A stretch of DNA of 64,000 nt from Corydoras sp. C115 (taxonomy: Eukaryota; Chordata; Actinopteri; Siluriformes; Callichthyidae), in assembly GCA_019802505.1 (NCBI GenBank), contig JAFMOC010000002.1:4159001-4223000 (forward strand), in the 5' to 3' direction. A model generated the notes under the pieces. The model saw nothing but the letters and a program-made list of their open reading frames with translations. It had not been told where the DNA came from and did no database searches. The translations under genes and the position numbers were made by a program. Below are positions 12,396 to 23,196 of this stretch, piece after piece (position 1 is the first letter of the stretch; the number at the start of each line of letters is the position of its first letter).

Positions 12396-12910
12396 TTATT
12401 TAGTATATATAGTTATAACAAAAGCAATACAGAAATATCTCGGGGCTCGTGTCAGTATGACAACTATGCATAGTGTAAACAGTATTTCAGATGATTGCCA
12501 CAACGAAAACCATACATTATGTTGCACACAAAATCTGCCACCATGAAGTAGCATTATCATATACTCAGGGACCAAAGCACATATTACAGAAATACATTTT
12601 AAAAAGAAAGGTAGTGGAAATCTACCATCAAAGTCTGTGACACTACAGGGAGCATCTGTCCTACCTGGCAGCTCTAAAAATAGGAGGGGCCTAGCAGCTT
12701 GGAGAACGTGGGAAGCATGCATGGCTTTCTGCACTGTGATTTGTGACTTCCTCACTACCCTCTCCAAACTCCAACAGACAGTATGGTCAGGAAAATGTTC
12801 CATGATGCATAGCATGTACATCAGCGAAAGCTCAGATGGCTCGGGACCGGTATCAGGGCCATGCGCAATGCACATGGGAAGCAGCTTACATACGAAATCA
12901 CAGATTCACC
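12396..12910. other. Candidate regulatory island with perfect MEF2 motif; orphan frame
   Basis: From 12600 to 12910 the DNA is clearly less AT-rich and non-repetitive. It holds a perfect MEF2 consensus ctaaaaatag at 12674-12683. A minus-strand frame of 159 codons (12396-12875) spans it, with an inverted poly(A)-like tttatt near 12394, but no domain is recognisable. Enhancer or non-coding RNA exon are both possible. Confidence 0.3.
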
Positions 12911-13773
12911 ACCCCATGTGTTATGGCATGAAAACCTAATATACAATTCATTATTATATATGCTGTTCAAACCTAGTGCAGTCTGTATATATGTCACTGT
13001 TTTAATCTTGTGCTGTTCATATTATTGTAAGCTTGCATCACATGTACAGCATGTGTTAGTTTAGAATGTCTGGATGCAGTGCAGTCTGAAGTGATCAAAT
13101 AAATTATTTAAATGTGTGTGTACAGTACAATTCATGTTATGAACTTAATCATTTTAAAATGTGTTTAATTAAACACAGGTGTAGCCTGTATTACAGGTCC
13201 AGTAATAAAAGCATTTTTCATTAGCCTTTTAATAAATAAATGATTAATGAACAACCTTAAAAGAAATATAGGCTATTATAGAGGGAATGAGTTTAGCTTT
13301 TGCATACACATGTACTTCAATCTATTCATCTGTGACCTAAAGTCACAGTAAAATTCAGTTCATGGTACCAGGTGACCATGTGCCATGAGGACAATTTGTT
13401 TTAATGAAACTTGAAAATACTTTCTCTAACGCCACCAATTATATATTCAATGAATTGAAATTCAAATCTGTATAATGACATGAAAAAGTTTTAACTAATC
13501 TGGTAACTCTCATAATTCTGAAGTTCTGTGTACTGTGTTCATTATTTGTTTTCCACATACTTTGGCCATATGAAGAACATTTCTTTTGGAGCAGTGTTGT
13601 GTAACAAAACACTGTCACTGAAGATTCTGGGGGATAAAAATCATCAAAGCCTTAAGCAAAACTCAACCACTTTATTATTCTCTATATGTATGACACTGTC
13701 TTGGAGACTGGAAACATGTTCAAAGTAAAATTGAAGGCATGATTGATATTTTAAGTATCAAATTTTCAAGAAT
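12911..13773. other. AT-rich non-coding stretch
   Basis: No gene or repeat recognised. The frame at 13528-13728 appears to be chance. Confidence 0.4.
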
Positions 13774-14050
13774 GGGTGGCACAGTGGCTTAGTGGAAGCA
13801 CATTCACCTGTCAGCGCTGGGGATCCAGGTTCCAATCCCAGTCTGGGTGGAGTTTCCATGTTCTCCTCATGTCCACGTGTTTCCTCTGTGTCCTTATGTA
13901 GCATTTGTGTGCCTGTGTGTGTGAGTGTCTGCCCAGCGATGGATTGGCGCCCTGTCCTGCGTGCATCAGCCCAGCGCCTGAAACATTCTCTCCTGAGCAT
14001 GGGGAATCCTGCAACCCTAATCCCTAGAATTTAGCGGAAGATAATGCGAT
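13774..14050 (+). mobile_element. Mermaid-type SINE, internally deleted
   Basis: The head gggtggcacagtggcttagt and a B-box-like ggttccaatccc are present. The conserved cctcccacagtccaaaaaca block is deleted, and the tail ends gcggaagataatgcgatgag. The frames on both strands here (13758-14034) are SINE sequence. Confidence 0.85.
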
Positions 14051-14059
14051 GAGTAAGAT

Positions 14060-14300
14060 GCCTCAAAAATTTTATTGTCATCTTAACCACCTACATCTGT
14101 GCGTGCACAGTGAAAAGAAACAACGTTCCTTCAGGAAAAATCTGCTACATAGGACAACTACCTACACAATACAACTTAAGGTGTGTGAACATGTGCAAAC
14201 ATACAAGACAATGTGCCATTCCAGTTATAGTAAAAGTAAAAAAATATATATTGAATGTGCTATTGTTCTAAGCACAGTAAAAAAAACATACTCACAGGTT
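14060..14300. repeat. Possible dispersed fish repeat (ttttattgtcatctt type)
   Basis: The pattern of ttattgtcat, then gtgcacagtgaaaagaaacaa, then repeated caaacatacaagaca units resembles a common fish interspersed repeat. The family is not certain. Confidence 0.35.
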
Positions 14301-14919
14301 CCTAATACAAAAGTACACCTTTGTGCTTTGGCCAGGAAAGACTGCAGGGACCCCAGAATGTATTTGGGCTGATTGGAAGAGAGCGATGGGATCCATACAT
14401 ACTGTATAGAGAATAATAAAGTCCTGTGTGAGTGAGCTTTGCTTAAGGCTTTGATGAAATCAGTGCAACATATGGTAGCTGTTTATCAAAGTCAGATAGG
14501 GGTTTGAAAAAACAGTCTTACATGCATTATACTAAGCTTCCAGCACTCAGTATCACTCCAGACTACTTTCAGAAGAGCTCTTGCGAACCGTCTACCTCAC
14601 TGGGAGTTCCTGCTATGTGGCTGTTTAACACAGGGCAGTCCTTCCCCTCACATAACCCTGCAGTGTATGACATGTCTTGCATTTTGTCTCCTTTCCTAAA
14701 TATACAAATGAATACATGAGAAACTGCCTGGACCATTGTAGAACATGACAAAAATTTTCCCTTGTAAAACAATAAATTTGGTTATTATTTTTTTTAAATT
14801 GAACAATATTTGGGTTCATGGTTTGATTTAAAATATTCAAACAATCTATGATCAACTTCATTGTATTTTGTACAAACAAGTTTAGCTCGTGCAAGACACA
14901 CCAAAATGGCCAAGGGCAT

Positions 14920-15250
14920 ATTTACCACTAGGTTACTTCACCTGTCAACATTTTATAAATATTTAAGAAGGGTGCTCTTGCCTTACCACAAGGTGGTCCT
15001 GAGTTTGATTACTGAACAACAAAATCCTTTTTGAGAAGCCTTTGTATGTTTCCCCTAATTTGTATGTTTTTTTTGCTACAAAGCAGGCATTTGAAATGGA
15101 GATTCTTAATTGTCTAAGTTTAAGTTGTTTGCCCATGTGTTGACTCTACAATAGACTGGTGACTTGTCCAGTGCATTTCTCCACTTCCCATTAGTATTAG
15201 GACAGGAATCATTACCCTGTGACCCTGATAAGCAAATAAGAAAATGAATG
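14920..15250 (+). mobile_element. Highly decayed SINE of the Mermaid type
   Basis: Faint match: taccactaggttac, a B-box-like tgagtttgattac, agactggtgacttgtccag and gataagcaaataagaaaatg occur in the expected order. Confidence 0.4.
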
Positions 15251-15264
15251 ATCAAATGTTTCGG

Positions 15265-15403
15265 AGTGGAGTTTCCATATTCTCCCCGTGTCCACGTGGG
15301 TTTCCTGGATCAAGTCAATGGAGTTCTCCAAATTGCCCTATATAGTGTGTGTCTGTGTGAGTGAGTGTGTGCCCAGCAATAGATTGTCGCCCTGTCCTGC
15401 CAT
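15265..15403 (+). mobile_element. Mermaid-type SINE fragment with internal deletion
   Basis: Contains tggagtttccatattctccc and then jumps straight to ggatcaagtcaatggagttc. It stops after gattgtcgccctgtcctg. Head and tail are absent. Confidence 0.8.
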
Positions 15404-15679
15404 GCCATGTTTCGTAACTGATGATGCTGGTTGCTGTAACCTGGCACTTCTATTCATAATGCTTTAAACATTTCATCAGGATCCAGATCCAGACAGCAGG
15501 GTTTTTTTCTTTGAAAAGTGAGGATGGTACCCAAAAAGCCACTTAAAAATAATGCTTGATTGTTGTCTTGCTGAAATAAGTATGGCTCTCCCAGCCTTGA
15601 TGATAAAGTGAACTATTTTGCCTACTGTACTTTCACACAGAGGAATTAGTCTTTCAAATTTAACCCATCTGAGCACACA

Positions 15680-15860
15680 TATACACACACTGAGCACACG
15701 TGGCCAGATCGGTGAGCAGCATTGTATGCTGCGTCTGTAGAGCAGTATTGGTGTTAGGTGGAGTTAGGTGCCTTGCTCAAGGGCACATCAGCCATACTTG
15801 TTGGGACTGGGAATTGAACCAGGAACATTTATGCCAAAAGGCATACAACATCCCCACGTA
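15680..15860 (-). mobile_element. tRNA-derived SINE fragment
   Basis: On the minus strand a B box (ggttcaattcc) is followed by tgcccttgagcaaggcacct, the standard body of a fish tRNA-SINE family. Confidence 0.6.
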
Positions 15861-15924
15861 GTCGTAGGCTGACAGCACATGACTCACCTTTAATACAGAG
15901 AACAATTATACAGAACATATTTAG

Positions 15925-16236
15925 ACAAGGGCTGCTTAGTGGTAAGCACATTGGTCTCTCAGCGTTGAGGATACAGGTTTGAATCCCAAACTGAATGTTT
16001 TCATGTTCTTCCTGTGATTTCCTCCCACAGTTTAAAAATATGGATTTATTATAAAATTGACTGCTCTAGATCACCCTATGTAGTATGTGTGTCTGTGTGT
16101 GAGTGAGTGTCCAGTGCTAGATTGGCACACTGTCCTGGATGTATCTGAACAATGCCTGAAACATTCTGCCCTTTATGGACATGGGCGCCCCCCTGCCACC
16201 CTAATATAGAATTAAGCGGATAATAATTGATGGACG
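15925..16236 (+). mobile_element. Mermaid-type SINE (old copy)
   Basis: Has gctgcttagtggtaagcaca, a B-box-like ggtttgaatccc, tttcctcccacagtttaaaa and a gcggataataattga tail. Divergence is moderate. Confidence 0.75.
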
Positions 16237-16779
16237 AATATTTAGACATTCAAACATGTCTACAAACAGAAAAAAATAATTAAATAAATAATATCATTCC
16301 AGATTTACACTATATGAAAAAGGGTATTAGGCCAAGCCTTCTGATCATTGAATTTCAATGTTTTATTTAGTCCTATTGCTGCAGCTTTATAAAATAAATT
16401 ACCTTTCCATGCATTTACATCTGTGTGCTTGGTGTGCTTGTGTTACAACAGTTTGGGGAAACCAGTTGAATGTTGCAGCATGACTGATCCCCAGAGCAAA
16501 AAAGTACAGTCATGGTTAGGTAAGTTTATTTAGTAGACCGAATTTGACTAGCACATGCAGAGACCTATCCACCACCACCTCCAATCCCTTTGAAACAAAC
16601 TAGAACAGCAACTCTTAGCCAGCCTCACAAATTTCTGGATCAAAGGGCAAAATATCCATTTAAAAAAATCCTCCCCAGGCACACACTCCAAAAAACTTGC
16701 AGAAAGGATTCTCCGAAGAGGGAAAAGGTTAAAGCAAAAAAAGAACCAACTGAGAATAAGATGTCAAAAAAAAGCTCTT
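16237..16779. other. Non-coding stretch before the has2 promoter
   Basis: No gene seen. The frame 16590-16877 is Lys/Pro-rich translation of A-rich DNA without a recognisable domain. Confidence 0.4.
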
Positions 16780-17254
16780 GTTTTGTTCATGTTTTTAATC
16801 TGTATATTGTCCTGTACCTAACGCACTCCCCTGCTGATTGCTTATTTGGGAATGTGCGGTGCCCTCTTGTGGTGTGAACAAGCACTGCATATAATTCATC
16901 CCTTCTGACGGTCTAATTGAAAGAGTACAACGTTGAACATGTAATTCTGGTTCACACATAATGATTATATTTTTATAAGAGTATAAAAATATAGAACACA
17001 TACATTAAGAAACAATTCAGCCGTTAGGTTCATTCGAGCAGGATGGCACTACATATTGTCGCCTAACTAGTTAACATCCTCGGAGCTGAAGTGTTAGTGT
17101 GCGCGCCCCCGCAGTTTGAGTTTCAATGACTAGCACTTTTCCCCCTCTGCTTCAACAAATTTGCTCCTCCTTGCCCCCTGAAACCTTCCCCCTTATTAAA
17201 TCTACTCAAAAAACCCTTCTTTTAAAAGGCTCTCCCAAATGGATGCGCTATTGG
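16780..17254 (+). promoter_or_regulatory. has2: has2 promoter region (inferred)
   Basis: This region is locally richer in G+C than the surrounding upstream DNA. It has a CTCF-like core on the minus strand at 16860-16872, a GC/CACCC-type run gcgcgcccccgc near 17101, a TATA-like tttaaaagg at 17221-17229 and an inverted CCAAT (attgg) at 17250-17254. It lies directly upstream of the inferred exon 1. Start-site position and factor use are inference. Confidence 0.45.
16860..16872 (-). promoter_or_regulatory. CTCF-like motif upstream of has2
   Basis: Read on the minus strand this is ccacaagagggca, matching 12 of 13 positions of the CTCF core CCASYAGRKGGCR. It sits about 380 bases above the inferred has2 start. 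Occupancy cannot be judged from sequence. Confidence 0.4.
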
Positions 17255-17698
17255 AAGCAGCAACGCGTGACCGCCTGCGAAACATTTTTAACTTTCCCGC
17301 TTCACGTCCCAGTTTGAAATCACTAATGCGTGGGAAAACTTGAACCGACAAAATATTTTTGTACAATAATTGTTGCTTTAGAACTCATTTACGATACCTG
17401 TTTTGCTTTTTCTATTTCATTTTGACTGTTTAAAGTAAATATCAGCTGCAAGCATGACCGTCTGTCAGGACGATGCCGATCAGAAAGTACAGGCGTTAAG
17501 GATCCAAAGGACCGGCTTTTAGTTATTTTCACTTGGCATCATTGGAAATCGGACTTTAAGAGACTCCATGCACGTTTTCTCCGATTTATTCTCAAAGCCC
17601 TGTATTCAAAAAGTTTTCTGCTTTCCTTGTCGATTCTCTCCTAATCGCATCCATCAAAAAGTACCAGAGAGATGGCATCTCCAAACTGCTGCTCTAAG
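17255..17698 (+). other. has2: has2 non-coding exon 1 (inferred 5' UTR)
   Basis: HAS2 genes have a non-coding first exon, and coding exon 2 here opens directly on ATG, so a leader exon is required. The best candidate is this GC-richer stretch ending with donor CTAAG|gtagga at 17698/17699, 4.87 kb upstream of exon 2. The 5' end is a guess, set about 25 bases below a TATA-like tttaaaagg. The leader contains several ATGs: 17454 (a short uORF of 22 codons ending at 17522), 17568 (open through the splice) and 17672 (in frame with has2 after splicing). The exon is inferred from position and splice signal, not from homology I could verify. Confidence 0.5.
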
Positions 17699-17997
17699 GT
17701 AGGACCCTCAACCCTCTGTTAATCCAGATCTCTCCTGAATAAATGTACTCCAACTGAATGAATGGAGGTGCTGTGTGGGAGTGAAAAGTGGTTGCCTGAT
17801 GTCTCGCTTGTCAACGTTTCACGAACTTTCTTTTAACTTTAGAGAAATGTACGTAAAATGTGCTAATGCAGTAGTTTCAGTAGTTGCACTGACAGTTTGG
17901 ATCTAACTTGGATCTGCACTGATGATGCGCGCAACCCGGTCTGACATGCTGGGTTGCCAAATAGCCAGCTTTTACACAGATTAGGAAAATAAATTCA

Positions 17998-18341
17998 TTC
18001 ATTCATTATCTCCCGCTTTATCCTCTATTAGGGTCGCGGTGGGGTTCCCCATGCCCATCCAGGGGAGAACGTCTCAGGCGCTGGGCAGATAGACCCAGGA
18101 CAGGGCGCCAATCCATCGCTGGGCACACACTCACTCACACAGACACACTCTATATGGGGAAATTTGGAGAATTCAATTGACTTGATCCATGTTTTTGGAC
18201 TGTGGGAGGAAAGCGGAGAACCCGGAGGAAACCCACGCAGACACGGGGAGAACATGGAAACTCCACCCAGATGGGGATTCGAACCGGGAATCCCTAGTGC
18301 TGAGAGGCGAATGTGCTAACCACTAAGCAACCGTGCCGTCC
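17998..18341 (-). mobile_element. Mermaid-type SINE, young full-length copy in has2 intron 1
   Basis: Complete reverse-oriented copy from the attcatt tail to the head complement accactaagcaaccgtgccg. It is flanked by a perfect 15-base target-site duplication, aggaaaataaattca (17983-17997 and 18342-18356). It is near-identical to the copy at 46415-46763. Confidence 0.92.
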
Positions 18342-18449
18342 AGGAAAATAAATTCAAAATATATATTTGTAGACAAACACAATGATTTCCACTATATGGA
18401 CGAAATTACATACTTTTATTCATTAAATACAAGTGTTACTTTAGTAATA

Positions 18450-18875
18450 AAATGAAGCAACGTACTGTATTTTGTTCAACTGTATACTTCCAATCCAGTG
18501 GGAACATTTAGGGAAGGCCTTTTCTGGTTCAGCATCATTGTGTCCACGTGCACAAAGCAAGATCCATAAAGGCCATGATTGGGGGGAGTTTGATGTGAGA
18601 GAACCCACACAGAGCCCTAACTGCAACCCTAAATAACACATTTGGGATGAAGTAGAAAAGAGATTGTAAGCAAATGAGATTGTAACCATCTCATCCAACA
18701 TCAGTGTCTGACCTCTCAAATATCCCACTGAATAAATGGGCAAAGAAATATAATAGACAATGCAGAGTCTTGTAAGGACCCATCTCAGTGGTGGGAAAGA
18801 TGTTACAGCAGTGAGAGGGGGAGGGTTGAGAGGGACGGTGTTCCAATACTTTTGTTCATTTGATGTAAAATTATT
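18450..18875 (+). mobile_element. Tc1-like transposon relic in has2 intron 1
   Basis: Contains gtgcacaaagcaagatccat and cacacagagccctaactgca, followed by the catctcatccaacatcagtg segment. These are collapsed pieces of a Tc1-type DDE transposase. The right end is ttccaatacttttgttcatt. Confidence 0.75.
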
Positions 18876-19639
18876 AGAGGTCCACAGTGTAGACTGTGCA
18901 TCCACTGTTGTACCCCTATTTCTGAAAGTGGGTGGTTTCAAGAGGTTGGAACAAACTTGTGTGTTTCTTTAAGATTAGTACTAGTAGTGTATTAAAAAAA
19001 AATTACAATGGTTCAAACATGGACTGTATAAAATTATAAAATTCACCTTTAACTATCCATTTGAATACAACTCAAAGCAGCTCAAAGGAAACTAAAGGCA
19101 CCATTAACACAACAAGCTGCATTCAAAATCATCCACTAAACAGCATGTACAAGAATGAATGAGCACTGTGTAACTGGTAACAAATGTCAGTTCATGTAAG
19201 AGCTCACACTACCACTGTGCCATTGTAAGTTATGCAATTTATTAAAAACAATGACTTTATTTGACATTATGAGTTTTCTTTTATTATTTTTTGTTTGTCA
19301 TTTACTGTAAACAGTCAACTCCCCACTTTCTTAGTTTGTTTCATTTTTTGCTTTTGAGCTTTTTGAGCAGCTCCAGGTGAATCATGGGCATTGGATAGAA
19401 TAATGAGCTGTAATGACTCACTTCAAAATGGCTTTCAATTTAGTAAGTCATCAAAAAAAAACTACCACCCAATGCCTAGTGCATGTCTGGGCATACTAGC
19501 CATGCTTGCCTACTGACAAAATCAGTAGACAAGAATGATGACCCACAATTTTTATTCAACTTATCCACACTAAATGGATTCTTGAAATTAATGAATAAAA
19601 ATATGGTTGGTTGGATTTATAATAGACAATAATGTTGCA

Positions 19640-20020
19640 CTTATCACCAATATGCAATAGCCAAAATTGCTCCTATAAGTTTAACTGCCTGTATTGGACA
19701 GGCAGTCTTTTCAGGGTGTTTTTCTAACATTTTACTTAATGAGATCTTAACTATCCCCATAGCCTTTAGCTCTGTGATATCAGAGCTCTGTGTGGACCAG
19801 TCAAGTTTTTCAACACCACACTCAATCATGCCCTTATGAACCTAGTGCACTTGAGCACAGACATGCTTAAACAGAGAAGAAACTTACTAAAATATTCCCA
19901 CAAAGCTGAAATTATACAGTTGTTCAAGGCGCTTGATTTTAGACACATATAGCGATGGGATTTAATGCCTGAATTTAGTAACCAAGATGTGTGTCCCAAA
20001 TCCTTTGACCATTAAGTGTA
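19640..20020 (-). mobile_element. Tc1-like transposon relic in has2 intron 1 (reverse)
   Basis: The minus-strand frame at 19644-19829 reads GVEKLDWSTQSSDI, the GVExLDWPxQSPDLN motif near the second catalytic Asp of Tc1-like transposases, in decayed form. The right edge tttgaccattaagtgta is the terminus. Confidence 0.8.
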
Positions 20021-20689
20021 CTTGCATTAGTGTGATAACAAAATCAAATACTGACACTGACAAACTAACAAAAAATCTGGGAAAACCTAATATTTTAAAT
20101 AGATGATTAGACATAAACTGCCCTTACTTATTTTTACTTAATTGTGAGTCAAAATTCATCACCATCACCAATAGTCAGTTAGATGCTCTGAAACTATATA
20201 ATGTTCTGTAAGGCCAGTGAGGAGTACTCTCTTGTAGAGGGACTGCCTGCTTCTTATTAGCAAATAAGAATCAGTTTAGGGTTCTGCAGGATGAGTTTGT
20301 CCAAAGCTTATAGAAGCAGCTGATCAGAGCCATGCTGCTGCACTAGAGCACTAATGAATGTGCTTGTGGTTGCAACACACATCTAGGAAGTGCCTGTGGC
20401 AATATGCCCCTATACAAATTGAGGTTCCCAGTTTTTTCTATATTATATTTTTTTTCATTTTGTCTACAATATTGCCCACCCAATAGTGCCACAGAGTCTT
20501 CCAGTTTTCAGTAATTCAATGCTATACCTTAGGGTTGGCTCTCACAAGTGATTGAATGCTGAATAGTACAATTATTGTAGGTAATTTTGAAATTATAGTA
20601 CATATGTTTGAATTTTATGAAAACTGCAGTCCTGAGAATCACTCAACTTCTAAATAGTTCCTGCTAGAGAACAGAGGAAAGGAATATAG

Positions 20690-20810
20690 AAACTGATAAA
20701 CTACAATCTATAATGGTAGAACTGTAAAGTGCATTCATATGGTAAATGAAACTTAGAAATGTACAATTAGAAACAAAGATGTGTATCCAATAATTTAGCC
20801 AGTGAGTGTA
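20690..20810. repeat. Dispersed repeat with partner at 35531-35640
   Basis: gataaactacaatctataat and the next 40 or so bases match gatgaactacaatctattat downstream. The end aatttagccagtgagtgta looks like a Tc1-type terminus, so this may be a MITE. Confidence 0.5.
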
Positions 20811-22129
20811 TATTCCATGAAAATGTGGAAACAAACTTTTCCAGAGAAGTGAAAATGAGAGTTAACAGTGCTGCTGAATAATTATCTGCTATGGTTGCTA
20901 CGGTACTTTCCCACATTCAAAAATTATGAGGCATGGATTTCTTGCCATTAACCACAACAGTTCAATGATTTGTTAGGTGTTTCTAAAGACTGTCTCAAAA
21001 ACTGACTCTACATTTTTATTGAGAATTACATATCTGAAATTTCTCCACTGACTTTTGACATTTTTGAAGGTCAGACACACACTCGAGTGGACTTAAATGA
21101 ATGTATTGGTTTACCCAACACTTTATGAACCCAAAAAACTAGTCCACTGACTAACAGCAGTTCCTGTTTTTCTCAGGTCCATGTCTCTGTATTTGAGGTT
21201 GTGCATGTACGCACAGTATAGCATTTCATGTACTGTTAAAGCCAGTGTTTTGAATAAAGGCCTCAGCTTTCCCAGTATTTAATCCTTTTCTGCATTGCTT
21301 TTCTGCAGTGTGAACAGTTCATAACAGTCAATGCTTTAAAACAGATGCTTGCAGATTATCAGGGAAATATTTTTTAAAGCAACTATATTTAAAAAATTTA
21401 CATAATGAGTTAAACAGCCTTTCTTTGTATTCACCAAATGCACTGCCAATCCCAGTGCAGAACATAGTTATTCCCTATCAATGTCCAAGCAGAAGGCTGC
21501 ATTTGTCAGAAAAAAATAATATAATGCCCCTGAGGTTCAACTTTAAATATGCTGATGTTTTGATTACATTACATTTAGATCACTTGTCTACATAGGAGTT
21601 GCATACACCCATAAGGTCGAAAAGACATGTCAATCCATAGTGTTAATCCTCCAAAGAGACACTACTTTAGATGGACACAAGAGGTGACTTCATGCAAAAT
21701 ATAAAGCTGTTGTACTTCGTTATATTACATACTGTCCTAATTAAAATCGATAATCCCACCGACTGGAGTCACGGTGTCCTATTTGGCACCATTAGCACCT
21801 TAAATGAGGTTCACCCAAAGGTTACAATGGAAAGAAGTAGGAAAGAAGTGACACCCACAGCTAGTTTTTAGATGTTAAGCCTCACATGTTTCTGCATAAG
21901 GAGGAGACTTGGAGGCCTGGGGCTTCAGTGCCAAGGGTATTGCAACTGTAGTGATAACATAGAGGGCCAGAACATGTATTCTGTTGACTTGTGGTGCTTA
22001 AGTCCATTATGTCAGCTCCAACTTGGTGAAGCCAGCTGTGTAACCTTTGCATAAAGTGGAAAGGAGCTGGCATTGGATCAATGAAAAAAATCCTCTGCTG
22101 ATGTTAAGTGTGGATTAATTCAAAGAAAT
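20811..22129. other. has2 intron 1, unassigned sequence
   Basis: Intronic. Less AT-rich around 21880-22080, where several overlapping short frames occur without any family resemblance. Confidence 0.4.
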
Positions 22130-22340
22130 CTCATTAGCGTGATGTGTCTCTCTCTGGAATAATAGTTGCTAGGGTCTAGCATACTTGATCATCAGATTTT
22201 CACTGCTTGTGCCTTCCCACAGTGATATAAACAGATGATGTCAAGAGGGTGGTGCCCTGGAGAGTGTCTGCCAAGCAGATGGATAGCTGCATTCATTTGG
22301 AAACTTGGAGCATATGGTCATTTCAACCATTCAAATTTTT
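22130..22340. other. Candidate intronic regulatory island upstream of has2 exon 2
   Basis: A non-repeat mixed-composition block within 450 bases of exon 2, for example gatataaacagatgatgtca and gtctgccaagcagatggata. This is a composition-based guess. Confidence 0.2.
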
Positions 22341-22569
22341 AAACACTGGAGTGGTGAATATGCAGAAAGAATATGGCTGTTGTATTTGTCAGATATTAAT
22401 GAAAATCATCCATAATTTTTTATAATGATTTAAATATGAAGAAATCAAAAAAAGGGTCCCAGGTTTGCCAAGTTTTTCTAACATCTGAGCTATGATAAAT
22501 AAGATGCATGTAGAAAGAATTACCCTAGATTGTGTTTATCCTTATGTCTTGTGCGATCTTATTTTTCAG

Positions 22570-23196
22570 ATGAATTGTGATAATGTGATGACCTATCTGA
22601 GGATTATTGGAACCACACTGTTTGGAGTTTCACTGCTGGTGGGAATTTCTACAGCCTACATCATGGGCTATCAATTCTTTACAACTACTGGCAACTACAT
22701 GTCTTTTGGCCTATATGGAGCCATTTTGGTCATTCACCTCATTGTCCAGAGCTTGTTTGCTCTTCTAGAACACAGAAACATGCGCCGATCTTTAGAGACG
22801 CCGATCAAGCTGAACAAATCGCTAGCACTCTGTATAGCTGCCTACCAAGAAGATCCCAATTACTTGAGAAAATGTTTAATATCAGTTAAGAGGCTCACCT
22901 ATCCAGGCATCAAGGTCATTATGGTAATAGATGGAAATAAAGCAGACGACAACTACATGATGGACATCTTTCGTGACACCATGGGCCGCGACAAGGTAGC
23001 CACCTACGTCTGGAAAAGCAACTATCATGAATGGGGTCCTGACGAAACCAAGGAGTCATACAACGAGAGCCTACAGCAAGTCTCCCGACTAGTTCTCAAC
23101 AACAAATGTGTATGCATCATGCAGAAGTGGGGTGGGAAGCGGGAAGTCATGTACACAGCCTTTAAAGCCCTGGGGAAGAGCGTCGACTATGTGCAG
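22570..23196 (+). CDS. has2: has2 exon 2 (first coding exon, residues 1-209)
   Basis: The acceptor ttttcag ends at 22569 and the exon opens exactly on the ATG at 22570. The donor is CAG|gtgaga after 23196, so the exon is 209 whole codons. It encodes the N-terminal membrane pair, the start of the catalytic domain (AYQED at 91-95, VIDGN at 119-123) and IMQKWGGKRE. The frame stays open upstream to 22492, but those residues lie before the splice acceptor and do not resemble HAS. A start at 22570 gives MNCDNV, matching the position and style of the vertebrate HAS2 N-terminus. Confidence 0.96.

Noticed and set aside
1..16779. A second gene upstream of has2, such as a neighbour in the vertebrate HAS2 region
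   Set aside because: No exon-like frame with family resemblance was found on either strand.
22492..22569. 26-codon in-frame extension upstream of the has2 ATG
   Set aside because: It lies before the splice acceptor ttttcag, in intron 1, and has no HAS resemblance.
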